Positions 1-7,654 are shown, counted from the first letter of the stretch. The stretch is 11,778 nucleotides of DNA from Salinivirga sp035268865 (GCF_035268865.1 NZ_DATFKB010000114.1:1-11778), one strand, 5' to 3'. Translations and numbers: made by a program. The notes: generated from the letters alone by a model not told the origin.

Positions 1-1088
1 CCGTAGAAGTGCTGAGTGTTTATATAATGGGCGACGGAACAGCTACTGCCTGTAATGGTATGTTTTATGATGATGGAGGAGCAGAAGAGAATTATTCAGA
101 TGGTGCAAATTACAGCATGACATTTTTCCCGGCAGAAACAGGTAATATGTTGCAATTTAACTTCATTGATTTTTCTGTAGAAGATATGAGTGGCCTCGAC
201 TGTTATGATGAACTTACTGTTTATGATGGAGAAGATACCAATGCACCGCTCATAGGCACTTTTTGTGACAATAATCCGGCTGAGATTATAACTGCTTCAA
301 ATACCTCAGGCGCACTTACTTTTGTATTTGAATCTGACGGATATGTTACCCAATCCGGGTGGGTTGCTGAATTTTCGTGTGTGAGTGAAGCCCGCACTGT
401 TACATTCAGTGTAACAGACAGTTCAGGTCCTATTCAGGGAGCTGAGATTTTTGTGGCAGATGATACATTGATCACCGATGCTTCTGGCGAGGCATCAATT
501 TCATTGTCTGATGGTACTTATGATTTTGTTGTAACCCTGGATGATATGTCTTCTTTTGAAGACTCGTTCACAGTTGCAGGAGAAGATTTAGCTATCGAAG
601 TTATGGCACCTTTCCCATTAACTTACATGGTAACTTTCCATGTAACAGCCGATGGCGTTCCAATGGAGGGGGCTACAGTAACATGCCCGGCGGGAACGAT
701 GAGTACAAATCAAAATGGCGATGCAGCAGCACAAATGACAGTGGGTACGCATAATTATACGGTTAGCCTTCAGGGATACCCCGATGCAGAGGGGACCGTT
801 GAAATTACTGATGGACCAAAAACTGTAAATGTGGATATGCTTGGTCTTAGTGAACTTTCAGTTGAAAATATTGAAATTTATCCGAATCCTAATAAAGGGG
901 TTTTCCTCATCAGGGTCGATGGTACTTTCATATTAGATGTTTTAAATGCTATGGGCAAAGTTGTGCATTCAACTCAAATCATAAATGAAAGCACCATTAA
1001 TCTTAAAGATGCCGGAAGCGGATTGTATTTCATTCGATTACATAATGAAAAAACATTGGGAATAAAGCGGTTAATAATTAGTAAATAG
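1..1088 (+). CDS. Secreted T9SS cargo protein with CUB-like domain (5' end missing)
   Basis: The reading frame is open to the left edge (first whole codon at 3), so the true start and signal peptide lie outside; the GTG at 9 is unlikely to be the start. Counting residues from that GTG, residues 10-124 form a CUB-like domain: four cysteines (15, 65, 86, 124), the core CYDELTVYDGED and the closing pattern GALTFVFESDG..TQSGW. Residues 130-277 hold two Ig-like/carboxypeptidase-regulatory-like modules. Residues 285-359 are a type A T9SS sorting domain, with the signature IEIYPNPNKGVF and the end GLYFIRL...KRLIISK. By family knowledge the protein crosses the outer membrane through the T9SS and is attached to the surface or released after the sorting domain is removed. 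No catalytic domain is visible in this part; an enzyme such as a peptidase could lie upstream. The sorting-domain call is strong and the overall function is unknown. Confidence 0.9.
   Translation, partial: VEVLSVYIMGDGTATACNGMFYDDGGAEENYSDGANYSMTFFPAETGNMLQFNFIDFSVEDMSGLDCYDELTVYDGEDTNAPLIGTFCDNNPAEIITASNTSGALTFVFESDGYVTQSGWVAEFSCVSEARTVTFSVTDSSGPIQGAEIFVADDTLITDASGEASISLSDGTYDFVVTLDDMSSFEDSFTVAGEDLAIEVMAPFPLTYMVTFHVTADGVPMEGATVTCPAGTMSTNQNGDAAAQMTVGTHNYTVSLQGYPDAEGTVEITDGPKTVNVDMLGLSELSVENIEIYPNPNKGVFLIRVDGTFILDVLNAMGKVVHSTQIINESTINLKDAGSGLYFIRLHNEKTLGIKRLIISK
396..839 (+). repeat. Two tandem Ig-like modules within the T9SS cargo gene
   Basis: The two encoded modules of about 70 residues start with similar strands (VTFSVTDSSGPIQGAEIFV and VTFHVTADGVPMEGATVT). 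Each continues with a T-x-x-x-G turn, then a G-T-Y/H strand, and ends in an acidic-hydrophobic strand. They look like diverged copies of one carboxypeptidase-regulatory or PEGA-like domain, a common spacer in surface proteins. The similarity is at protein level; I see no long DNA identity. Confidence 0.65.
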
Positions 1089-1114
1089 TAGACTTTTTAG
1101 TGAATTGGAAAAGT

Positions 1115-1142
1115 GGGGACCCATGGGGGTTCCCCTTTTTTT
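1115..1142 (+). terminator. Intrinsic terminator after the T9SS cargo gene
   Basis: GGGGACCC (1115-1122) pairs with GGG(G)TTCCCC ending at 1135, with one bulged T, and is followed at once by seven T residues (1136-1142). It starts 26 bases after the stop codon. It also sits 19 bases beyond the stop of folA, which converges from the right. On the minus strand the same hairpin is followed only by a weak ACTTTT tract, so it may act in both directions, less efficiently for folA. Confidence 0.85.
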
Positions 1143-1161
1143 GCTTAAAATTAGTTACCTC

Positions 1162-1653
1162 TCAGACTTTTTCTAAAATCTGGAATTCAAAATCAAAAGC
1201 GTGATACGAATCTTTTGGATGATAATGACTGTAGATTATGTTCCAGTCATTTAAATTGTAGGAAGGGAAAAAAGTATCACCATCGATTTCTGCATTTATC
1301 TGCGTTAAATAAAGTCTGTCTGCATAGGGAAGGGCTGCTTCGTATATTTTGCCACCACCTACCACCATCAGCTCTTTTTCATCTAAGGTTTCCGCTTTTT
1401 GTATACCTTCTTTTATGCTGTGGGCTACTTGAGCCGATTGAGTGTTATAGTTCTTTTTGCTTGTAACAACTATGGTTTTATTATTCTTAAGCTCTTGTTG
1501 TGGTTCTTCAAATGTTTTTCGGCCCATTAACAAATAATGGCCCTCAATACGTTCTTTTAGCCATTTAAGATCATCTGGCAGGTTCCAGGGCACTTCTCCA
1601 TTTTTACCAATAACCAGGTTTTGGCTCATGGCAGCTATTAAAGATACTTTCAT
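1162..1653 (-). CDS. folA: Dihydrofolate reductase, divergent in the folate-binding segment
   Basis: Dihydrofolate reductase converts dihydrofolate to tetrahydrofolate with NADPH in the cytoplasm. Its 163 residues match the usual bacterial length (E. coli 159). Family landmarks are clear: IAAMSQNLVIGKNGEVPWNL at 6-25, the catalytic acid D28 (E. coli D27), MGRKTFE at 43-49 and the nucleotide-binding VVGGGKIYE at 97-105. YLTQINAEIDGDTFFP follows at 115-130 with T117 matching E. coli T113. The oddity is residues 50-58: the usual SIGRPLPGR is replaced by EPQQELKNN. The nearly invariant arginine (E. coli R57) that binds the folate glutamate carboxylate is therefore N58 here. The start is the ATG at 1653, which gives the standard N-terminus. 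It lies downstream of nqrF but beyond a strong terminator, so it probably has its own promoter. The usual partner thyA is not in the window. Confidence 0.93.
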   Translation of the reverse strand: MKVSLIAAMSQNLVIGKNGEVPWNLPDDLKWLKERIEGHYLLMGRKTFEEPQQELKNNKTIVVTSKKNYNTQSAQVAHSIKEGIQKAETLDEKELMVVGGGKIYEAALPYADRLYLTQINAEIDGDTFFPSYNLNDWNIIYSHYHPKDSYHAFDFEFQILEKV

Positions 1654-1671
1654 GTGAATTTATTTGCTATT

Positions 1672-1702
1672 GCAAGATAATCAATGAAAAAGTTTGAATC
1701 AA
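1672..1702 (-). promoter_or_regulatory. Candidate sigma-ABfr-type promoter for folA
   Basis: On the minus strand, TTG (1702-1700) is followed after 20 bases by TATCTTGC (1679-1672). This approximates the Bacteroidetes pattern TTG-N19 or so-TAnnTTTG, with the final bases imperfect. Transcription would start about 12 bases before the folA ATG. The TTG overlaps the poly-U tract of the nqr terminator. The match is weak and the region is AT-rich, so chance is possible. Confidence 0.3.
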
Positions 1703-1729
1703 AAAAAAACCGGTTCATCAGAAACCGGC
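1701..1729 (-). terminator. Intrinsic terminator of the nqr operon
   Basis: On the minus strand, CCGGTT (1728-1723) and AACCGG (1715-1710) form a GC-rich six-pair stem around a short loop. Nine consecutive U residues follow (plus-strand A run 1701-1709). It begins 20 bases after the nqrF stop codon and should separate nqrA-F transcription from folA. Confidence 0.9.
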
Positions 1730-1748
1730 TTTCTTATAAATATTAAAA

Positions 1749-3011
1749 TTAGCCTCCAAAATCGTCGTATGCAATATTTTCTTGCGGCACACCTAAATCG
1801 ATTAGCATTTTTGTTGCAGCATCGTTCATCATGGGAGGACCGCAGAGATAATATTCGAGTTCTTCGGGTTCATCGTGTTTCGACAGATAATTGTCATAAA
1901 TCACCTGGTGAATAAATCCGGTATCGCCATCCCAGTTATCCTCTGGCAGAGGCTCTGAAAGCGCAATGGTAAAATCGAAATTGGGAAAATTCTTTTCAAT
2001 TTTTCTAAACTCTTCTGCGTAGAATACCTCCTTTTTTGAACGAGCTCCATACCAGAAAGTAACTTTACGGTCGGTTTTAACTGTTTTAAACAAGTGGAAC
2101 AGGTGTGAGCGCATTGGCGCCATTCCAGCACCACCGCCAATGAACATCATTTCTCTTTGTGTGTCTTTCAGGAAAAATTCTCCGTAGGGCCCACTAATGG
2201 TGATTTTATCTCCCGGTTTAAGCGAAAAAATGTAAGATGAGCAAACCCCGGGGTTAACATTTTTAAACTGACCTTTCACACGGTCAAATGGAGGTGTGGC
2301 AATACGAATATTGAGCATCACGATATTGCCTTCTGCCGGGTGGTTTGCCATTGAGTATGCTCGGAATTGCGGTTCGGGATTTTTCATTTTCAGGTCGAAA
2401 AGTCCCATTTTTTCCCAATCTTCGCGGAATGGTTCTTCCACTTCAACGTCTTTGGCAAAATCTACCTCAACTTTAGGCACATCAATTTGAATATAACCAC
2501 CACTCTTGAAATCGAGGTTTTCACCTTCAGGCAGTTTAACCACAAACTCTTTAATAAATGTAGCCACGTTTTTATTGGAAACAACTTCGCATTCCCATTT
2601 TTTAATGCCCATTACCTCTTTCGGCACGTGCATCTTTATATCATCTTTAACTTTAATCTGGCAGCCCAGACGCCAATTATCCTGAATTTCTTTACGCGTA
2701 AAGAACCCGGTTTCTGTAGGTAAGATGGTCCCTGCACCTGACTCAACCTGGCATTTACACATTCCGCATGTTCCACCACCACCGCAGGCAGAGGGCAGGA
2801 ATAACCCATTGCTGCTCAATGTCGATAGCAGGGTGCCGCCTGGATCTGTCTCAAACTCTTTTTCGCCATCGTTAATATCGATTTCGACCTTACCCTGAGG
2901 CGTTAGTTTCTTCTTGGCAAATAGCAAAATCGACACAAGCATCATGATGATGATCAGGAAGACAGCAACGCTTATTTCTATAACTGTTATATTTGATGTT
3001 AACCAAATCAT
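1749..3011 (-). CDS. nqrF: Na+-translocating NADH:quinone reductase subunit F
   Basis: NqrF is the electron entry point of Na+-NQR: it oxidises NADH through FAD and passes electrons to a 2Fe-2S centre. At 420 residues it is slightly longer than Vibrio NqrF (408). One N-terminal membrane helix (residues 9-31) is followed by a ferredoxin domain with cluster ligands C76, C82, C85 and C117 (CGGGGTCGMC plus LGCQ). The reductase part has the flavin motif RAYS (217-220), the nucleotide-binding IGGGAGMAPMRS (291-302), YYLCGPPMMND (387-397) and the diagnostic C-terminus DDFGG. The start ATG at 3011 gives the membrane helix right at the N-terminus, as expected. It is the last gene of the operon, 20 bases after nqrE and 20 bases before a strong terminator. 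No nqrM (DUF539) follows, unlike in gammaproteobacteria. Confidence 0.98.
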   Translation of the reverse strand: MIWLTSNITVIEISVAVFLIIIMMLVSILLFAKKKLTPQGKVEIDINDGEKEFETDPGGTLLSTLSSNGLFLPSACGGGGTCGMCKCQVESGAGTILPTETGFFTRKEIQDNWRLGCQIKVKDDIKMHVPKEVMGIKKWECEVVSNKNVATFIKEFVVKLPEGENLDFKSGGYIQIDVPKVEVDFAKDVEVEEPFREDWEKMGLFDLKMKNPEPQFRAYSMANHPAEGNIVMLNIRIATPPFDRVKGQFKNVNPGVCSSYIFSLKPGDKITISGPYGEFFLKDTQREMMFIGGGAGMAPMRSHLFHLFKTVKTDRKVTFWYGARSKKEVFYAEEFRKIEKNFPNFDFTIALSEPLPEDNWDGDTGFIHQVIYDNYLSKHDEPEELEYYLCGPPMMNDAATKMLIDLGVPQENIAYDDFGG

Positions 3012-3031
3012 GTTTGTCGCTTTTTATCTGA

Positions 3032-3649
3032 TTATAATTTAATTCCCATAAAACTCATAAAGGCGATACCCATTAAACCTGTTATTATAAAGGTAATACC
3101 GAGTCCTCGCAAGGGTGCTGGAACATTAGAGTATCTGATTTTTTCACGTATTGCTGCAATTCCCACGATAGCAAGTAACCATCCAACACCTGATCCAAGT
3201 CCGAAAACTGAAGCCTCAGCAATATTATTGTATGCTCGTTCCTGCATGAATAATGAACCACCCAGTATAGAACAGTTCACTGCAATTAGTGGCAAGAATA
3301 TACCAAGTGAGGCATATAGCGTGGGTGCAAACTTATCTATTACCATTTCTACCAGCTGTACCATAGAGGCAATAACTGCAATAAAAATGATAAAACTCAG
3401 AAAGCCCAGGTCCACATCAGCGAGGCTGGGAGAGAGCCATGTCAGTGCGCCTTCCTGAAGCAGGTAGTTTTCAATCAGGTAGTTCACCGGTACGGTTATA
3501 CCTAATACAAATACTACAGCCAGTCCAAGTCCCATTGAGGTCTTAACAGTCTTCGATACGGCCAGGTACGAACACATACCCAGGAAGTAAGCGAAGATCA
3601 TGTTGTCTATAAATATTGACTTTACAAATATGTCTAATAAATTTTCCAT
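3032..3649 (-). CDS. nqrE: Na+-translocating NADH:quinone reductase subunit E
   Basis: NqrE is one of two homologous inner-membrane subunits that together hold an intramembrane iron-sulfur centre in Na+-NQR. Its 205 residues (Vibrio 198) form about six hydrophobic segments. The two ligand cysteines are in place: C26 in FAYFLGMCSYLA and C125 in AVNCSILGGSLFMQER; the Vibrio equivalents are C26 and C120. The family pattern GLGSGVGWLLAIV follows. The start ATG at 3649 gives the typical short N-terminus before the first helix. It is separated from nqrD by 19 bases and from nqrF by 20 bases, with no Shine-Dalgarno sequence in either gap. RnfA/RsxA is a paralogous family, but the nqr gene set around it decides the name. 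Confidence 0.97.
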   Translation of the reverse strand: MENLLDIFVKSIFIDNMIFAYFLGMCSYLAVSKTVKTSMGLGLAVVFVLGITVPVNYLIENYLLQEGALTWLSPSLADVDLGFLSFIIFIAVIASMVQLVEMVIDKFAPTLYASLGIFLPLIAVNCSILGGSLFMQERAYNNIAEASVFGLGSGVGWLLAIVGIAAIREKIRYSNVPAPLRGLGITFIITGLMGIAFMSFMGIKL

Positions 3650-3668
3650 TTCAGCTGATTTTCAGTGT

Positions 3669-4322
3669 TTAACTTACGTCAATCAAGTCTTTGTTTCTGC
3701 TTCGTTGTATCCAGATGATAATTCCAACTGTAATAAGGGCCATTGGGGGTAATATAAACATTCCGTTGTTCACATAAACACCTCCGGCTTCGGCATACCA
3801 ACTATCTGGAATTACCTGATAACCCCATAGTGTACCTGAGCCAAAGAGCTCACGTACAAAACCTACTACTACTAGAATTACACCATATCCGGCAGCATTT
3901 CCTATACCATCTAAAAATGAGGGCCATACTTTGTTGCCTAATGCAAAAGCTTCAAGCCTTCCCATAATAATACAGTTCGTAATAATAAGTCCTACGAATA
4001 CTGATAATTGCTTGCTAACGTCGTAAACGAATGCTTTAAGTACCTGGTCTACCAGAATTACTAAAGCAGCAATTACCACAAGCTGCACGATGATTCGTAT
4101 GCGGTTTGGTACTGTTTTACGAAGTAAAGATATTATGACGTTTGCTGCAGCCATTACAGCAACTACAGAGAGTGCCATAACCACTGATGGTTTGAGTTTC
4201 ACTGTAACAGCGAGCGCCGAACAGATACCAAGCACCTGTACAGTAATCGGATTGTCCTGTCCAAGTGGATTGGTTATTAGGCGTCTGTTTTTGGGTGAAA
4301 ATAGAGGTTCTCTATCGCTCAT
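3669..4322 (-). CDS. nqrD: Na+-translocating NADH:quinone reductase subunit D
   Basis: NqrD is the membrane partner of NqrE; each supplies two cysteines to the intramembrane Fe-S cluster that relays electrons from NqrF to NqrC. The 217 residues (Vibrio 210) contain about six membrane segments. C34 in VLGICSALAVT and C117 in IITNCIIMGRLEAFA correspond to Vibrio C29 and C112. Other hallmarks are NPLGQDNPITVQVLG near the N-terminus and GFVRELFGSGTLWG at 154-167. The loop at 168-184 before the last helix is typical. The start ATG at 4322 lies 6 bases after the nqrC stop, the tightest junction after the promoter, which suggests translational coupling. Confidence 0.97.
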   Translation of the reverse strand: MSDREPLFSPKNRRLITNPLGQDNPITVQVLGICSALAVTVKLKPSVVMALSVVAVMAAANVIISLLRKTVPNRIRIIVQLVVIAALVILVDQVLKAFVYDVSKQLSVFVGLIITNCIIMGRLEAFALGNKVWPSFLDGIGNAAGYGVILVVVGFVRELFGSGTLWGYQVIPDSWYAEAGGVYVNNGMFILPPMALITVGIIIWIQRSRNKDLIDVS

Positions 4323-4328
4323 TGTTCT

Positions 4329-5051
4329 TTATTTTTGATGTTGTTTAAAATAAGTTACATAGCTTCCCAGATTATCTTCCAGCATAGCGTCCAATCCATT
4401 ACTGGTAATTGTACCTCCAGAAATGGCATCTACAGCATGCGGATCATCATCAGGAGCTCCACCTTTAACCACATCGACTGATACAAATTCATTGTCTTTA
4501 TTAAAAAGCTTTTTTCCAACAAATTGCTGTTCAAATTCAGTGGTGTTAATTTCTGCTCCTAGACCGGGAGTTTCGCTTTTATGGTCAAAACTGGCTCCTA
4601 CAATTGTATTATAATCATTTTTGAGTGCCACATAGCCCCAAATTGGGCCCCATAGACCTTTTCCCCTTACAGGTATGATAAAGTTCTTTGTTCCATCGTC
4701 CTGTTTACTTACAAAAACTGGTAATTTGCGTGATTCAACAGGTTTATCAAGCTCTTTTTTCAAATCAACGGTGAAGGCTTCTCCTTTTACTTTTTCGCCT
4801 TTGGAATTTACAACATAGCTATCAACGATGTATTTATCATACAAACTTTCGATGTAGCTGTTTTTGTTTTCCTGCTCATCGGCATCAAGTCCAAGGCTTA
4901 CAGAGCTTAGAATGCTCTTTTTCTTCTCTACCTCCACGTTTTTATCCTGCATTGGTTTGAGTGACATCGCTGCAAAAGATAAAAGTGCAGCTACAACCAC
5001 AACCATAATCGCAGCATAAAGAAATGTATATGTATTACTTTGCGTATTCAT
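4329..5051 (-). CDS. nqrC: Na+-translocating NADH:quinone reductase subunit C (FMN-bearing)
   Basis: NqrC is a membrane-anchored, periplasmic FMN protein that takes electrons from the NqrD/E cluster and hands them to NqrB. It has 240 residues (Vibrio 257): one membrane helix at 11-30, then a soluble domain. Recognisable motifs are GKGLWGPIWGYVAL (131-144), HKSETPGLGAEI (157-168) and the flavin-attachment site DAISGGT (208-214). FMN should be joined to T214 by a phosphoester bond formed by the flavin transferase ApbE, which is not in the window. The usual motif ends SGAT; here the alanine is glycine (G213), a conservative but noticeable change. The start ATG at 5051 lies 12 bases after nqrB and gives a short cytoplasmic N-terminus. 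Confidence 0.96.
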   Translation of the reverse strand: MNTQSNTYTFLYAAIMVVVVAALLSFAAMSLKPMQDKNVEVEKKKSILSSVSLGLDADEQENKNSYIESLYDKYIVDSYVVNSKGEKVKGEAFTVDLKKELDKPVESRKLPVFVSKQDDGTKNFIIPVRGKGLWGPIWGYVALKNDYNTIVGASFDHKSETPGLGAEINTTEFEQQFVGKKLFNKDNEFVSVDVVKGGAPDDDPHAVDAISGGTITSNGLDAMLEDNLGSYVTYFKQHQK

Positions 5052-5063
5052 GTGTATCTAAGT

Positions 5064-6215
5064 TTAAGCGTTGGCACTTACATTAGCTCTTTTCATACGT
5101 TTCTTAATATTGCCTTGTACCACATAGTAATCAATGAGTGGTGCAAAAACATTCATAAACAGGATGGCAAGCATAACACCTTCCGGGTAGGCCGGATTAA
5201 CCACCCTGATAAGAATAGCCAGGAAGCCAATTAAGAATCCGTAAATGTATTTTCCTTTTGTCGTTTGCGATGCCGATACAGGATCTGTAGCCATAAATAC
5301 AATACCAAAAGCAAATCCACCCATAATTAGGTGTTGCCACCAGGGAATTTCCATAAATGGATTCACTGCAAAAGTATTAAGCAGAAGTCCCATAACAGCA
5401 CCTCCTATGGTCGCAGATAGCATAATACGCCAGCTTCCAATACCTGTAAAAAGTAAAATAAACGCACCTAATAATATAGCAATAACTGATGTTTCACCAA
5501 TTGACCCTGGAATAAAACCGATTAACATGTCCATGGCTGAATGGGCTTGTGGTTCTCCTAATGCCCCCAATGCAAGTGGTGTTGCACCTGAGAAGGCATC
5601 TGCTTTTTCGGCAATCCAAACCTGGTCTCCTGACATATAACTCGGATATGCAAAGAATAGAAATGCACGGGCCATTAAAGCGGGGTTAAAAATATTCATT
5701 CCGGTTCCCCCAAATACTTCTTTTCCAATAATAACAGCAAATGCTGTGGAAACAGCTACCATCCATAAAGGCACTGTTACGGGCATTACAAGGGGGATAA
5801 GCATTCCGGAAACCAAAAAGCCTTCATTGATTTGGTGCCCTCTAACTTGTGCGAAAATAAATTCAATTCCAAGTCCAACCACATAGGATACAATTACTAT
5901 GGGCAGAACTTTTAGAAAACCGAACCAGAAAATATCGAAAAAGCCTTGATCTGCAAGTGCTCCGACTGATTCAAAATGCTGGTATCCTGCGTTATACATA
6001 CCAAAAAGTAGTGCTGGTATTAGTGCCAGTACTACCGTACCCATGGTCCGTTTTAGGTCTATCACATCATGTATGTGCACGCCATTTTTGGATGTAGTAT
6101 TTGGTACGTATAAAAATGTTTCAAATCCGTCAAAAACAGAGTGGAGCTTTTCAAATCGGCCTCCCTTCTCGAATTGAGGTTTGATTTTATCTAAAAATCT
6201 TCTTAGTGGTTTCAT
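5064..6215 (-). CDS. nqrB: Na+-translocating NADH:quinone reductase subunit B (FMN-bearing)
   Basis: NqrB is the large membrane subunit, carrying covalent FMN, riboflavin and the main Na+ path. I start it at the ATG at 6215 (383 residues): MKPLRRFLDKIKPQFEKGG matches the known NqrB N-terminus. A longer in-frame version would need a TTG at 6275 and adds 20 unfamiliar residues. Hallmarks are VIDLKRTMGTVVLALIPALL with FGMYNAGYQH (51-80), FGGTGMNIFNPALMARAF (168-185), and SGATPLA (209-215), where T212 accepts FMN (Vibrio T236). GGFAFGIVFMATDPVSAS (299-316) follows. About ten hydrophobic segments are present. It lies 92 bases after nqrA, the widest gap in the operon, and 12 bases before nqrC. Confidence 0.96.
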   Translation of the reverse strand: MKPLRRFLDKIKPQFEKGGRFEKLHSVFDGFETFLYVPNTTSKNGVHIHDVIDLKRTMGTVVLALIPALLFGMYNAGYQHFESVGALADQGFFDIFWFGFLKVLPIVIVSYVVGLGIEFIFAQVRGHQINEGFLVSGMLIPLVMPVTVPLWMVAVSTAFAVIIGKEVFGGTGMNIFNPALMARAFLFFAYPSYMSGDQVWIAEKADAFSGATPLALGALGEPQAHSAMDMLIGFIPGSIGETSVIAILLGAFILLFTGIGSWRIMLSATIGGAVMGLLLNTFAVNPFMEIPWWQHLIMGGFAFGIVFMATDPVSASQTTKGKYIYGFLIGFLAILIRVVNPAYPEGVMLAILFMNVFAPLIDYYVVQGNIKKRMKRANVSANA

Positions 6216-6307
6216 TCTGTTAATTTTTAAAGTACTTACTCTGGTTTTTCCATAAGTTCGTACACTAGCTTTCAATAATATAAATTATCGACAACTATTC
6301 AAATTCA
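6216..6307 (-). other. Spacer between nqrA and nqrB
   Basis: This 92-base spacer is three to fifteen times wider than the other gaps in the operon. On the minus strand it is AT-rich and contains a five-codon ATG...TAA micro-ORF (from 6252), a small AAGTACTT palindrome and the in-frame TTG at 6275. I see no clear promoter or terminator. It may be an mRNA-processing or translation-control leader for nqrB; that is inference. Confidence 0.4.
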
Positions 6308-7654
6308 CTACATTGTTTCTTTTATCATAAGGTCAATACCTTTGCGCAAAATGTTTTGTACTTCTATTTTCGATGTACATACATATTCACACAGGGCCAT
6401 ATCTTCTTCTACAACTTCAAAGATCCCTAGTTGTTCCATCTCATCAATGTCTTCTATCATGATGGCTTTGAGTAATTGTACTGGCATAACATCCATAGGG
6501 AAAACCTTTTCATACTCACCAGTTACAACAAAAGCACGTTCGTCGCCATGTAAATTGGCTGATATTTCGTACTTTTTCCCGGGCATTAACCAGGAGAAAT
6601 AAGCTTTGCTGGCAGAGAATTGGTTAAATCTGGGTGCTGCCCATCCAAAAAATTCATACTCATCACCTTCCGGAATAACAGTGACTTGCGAATCGTAAAA
6701 CCCAAGAAAACCGGTTCTTAGAATTTGCAGGCCTGTAAGCGGGTTTCCGCTGATATAACGAAGTTTTTCACTTGTACCGCTTTCTTTTAAACATGGTAGT
6801 AATTCTGTACCTATGCGTGCTTTGCAATACCCTCTTTTAGGGGCATGCGAACCAGTTAATGCCACTACGCGCTCAAAATTTACTTCTCCTTTTTCGAAGA
6901 GTTTACCAATCATGGCTACGTTTTGAGGATGCACTGTCCATACTTTTTCACCTTTTGCCAAAGGTTTGGTGTGGTGAATTTGTATACCTACATTACCTGC
7001 AGGGTGGGGGCCTGAAAAATATGTTTTTTGCACACCGGGCGTCTCTTCAAAAAAACCCGGATTACCAGCTTTCAGTCCCAGGAAAACCTCACCATCTGTA
7101 AGTTTAGAAAGAATTTTTATGCCATTGAAAAAATCATCTTTTTCATTGGCCATGGCAAAGTCAAGATCTGGTGCCAGTGGGCCTGTTTCAAAAGAAGAAA
7201 TAAATACGTCGCGTGGTTTGTCTTCTGGATTGGCCACGATGCCATATGGTCTCATTTCAATGTAAGGCCATAAACCGGATTCAAGTAAAAGCTGAATAAT
7301 CTCATCATGTGTGTATTCTTCCAGCTTTTTTGTTTGGTGCTTTATTACTTCTCTTGGATCACTGGTTTCTATAACCACTTCCAAAATCCGCCTTCTTTCA
7401 CCACGGTTTACATCAACCACTTTTCCTCCAACAGGAGCAACAAGCACAATATCATTGTTCTTTTTGTCGAACATGACCACATCGCCTGCTTTTACTTCAG
7501 TATCCTGCTTGGCCTTAAGCTTGAGATCAAGTCCTTTGAAGTCTGGTGGCTTAATAGCAAACCTTCCGGTCTCAGGCATGTCTCTTAGTTCTTTTGGGGC
7601 TTCTCCTTTTAAGGGAATATCAAGCCCTTTTTTAATTTTAACAACTTTTGACAT
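6308..7654 (-). CDS. nqrA: Na+-translocating NADH:quinone reductase subunit A
   Basis: NqrA is the cytoplasmic peripheral subunit of Na+-NQR, docked on NqrB and implicated in ubiquinone binding. Its 448 residues match Vibrio NqrA (446). Diagnostic stretches include the N-terminal KIKKGLDIPLKGEA (6-19), the APVGGKVVDVNRGERR segment and GLWPYIEMRPYG. Later come YFSGPHPAGNVGIQIHH, ALTGSHAPKRGY, ISGNPLTG, and the C-terminal LCEYVCTSKIEVQ with its cysteine pair. NqrA has no counterpart in Rnf complexes, so its presence fixes the whole operon as Na+-NQR. The ATG at 7654 gives the conserved start and is preceded by an A-rich leader without Shine-Dalgarno. It is the first gene of the operon; a TAnnTTTG box lies 34 bases upstream. 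Confidence 0.98.
   Translation of the reverse strand: MSKVVKIKKGLDIPLKGEAPKELRDMPETGRFAIKPPDFKGLDLKLKAKQDTEVKAGDVVMFDKKNNDIVLVAPVGGKVVDVNRGERRRILEVVIETSDPREVIKHQTKKLEEYTHDEIIQLLLESGLWPYIEMRPYGIVANPEDKPRDVFISSFETGPLAPDLDFAMANEKDDFFNGIKILSKLTDGEVFLGLKAGNPGFFEETPGVQKTYFSGPHPAGNVGIQIHHTKPLAKGEKVWTVHPQNVAMIGKLFEKGEVNFERVVALTGSHAPKRGYCKARIGTELLPCLKESGTSEKLRYISGNPLTGLQILRTGFLGFYDSQVTVIPEGDEYEFFGWAAPRFNQFSASKAYFSWLMPGKKYEISANLHGDERAFVVTGEYEKVFPMDVMPVQLLKAIMIEDIDEMEQLGIFEVVEEDMALCEYVCTSKIEVQNILRKGIDLMIKETM

Noticed and set aside
9..11. GTG as the real start of the first gene
   Set aside because: The frame stays open to the edge, there is no signal peptide after the GTG, and the CUB-like domain begins almost at once, so the gene is truncated by the window.
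5245..5640. Plus-strand 131-codon frame opposite nqrB
   Set aside because: It is the antisense shadow of a strongly conserved membrane protein gene; its translation has no recognisable domain and no start context. The same applies to the other frames opposite nqrA, nqrC, nqrD, nqrE, nqrF and folA.
6216..6275. N-terminal extension of nqrB beginning at a TTG (6275)
   Set aside because: The added 20 residues resemble no NqrB, the start is TTG, and the ATG at 6215 gives the family-typical N-terminus.
1749..7654. Rnf (ferredoxin:NAD+) complex instead of Nqr
   Set aside because: NqrA and the ferredoxin-reductase fusion NqrF with C-terminal DDFGG are present and RnfB/RnfC features are absent, so the operon is Na+-NQR.
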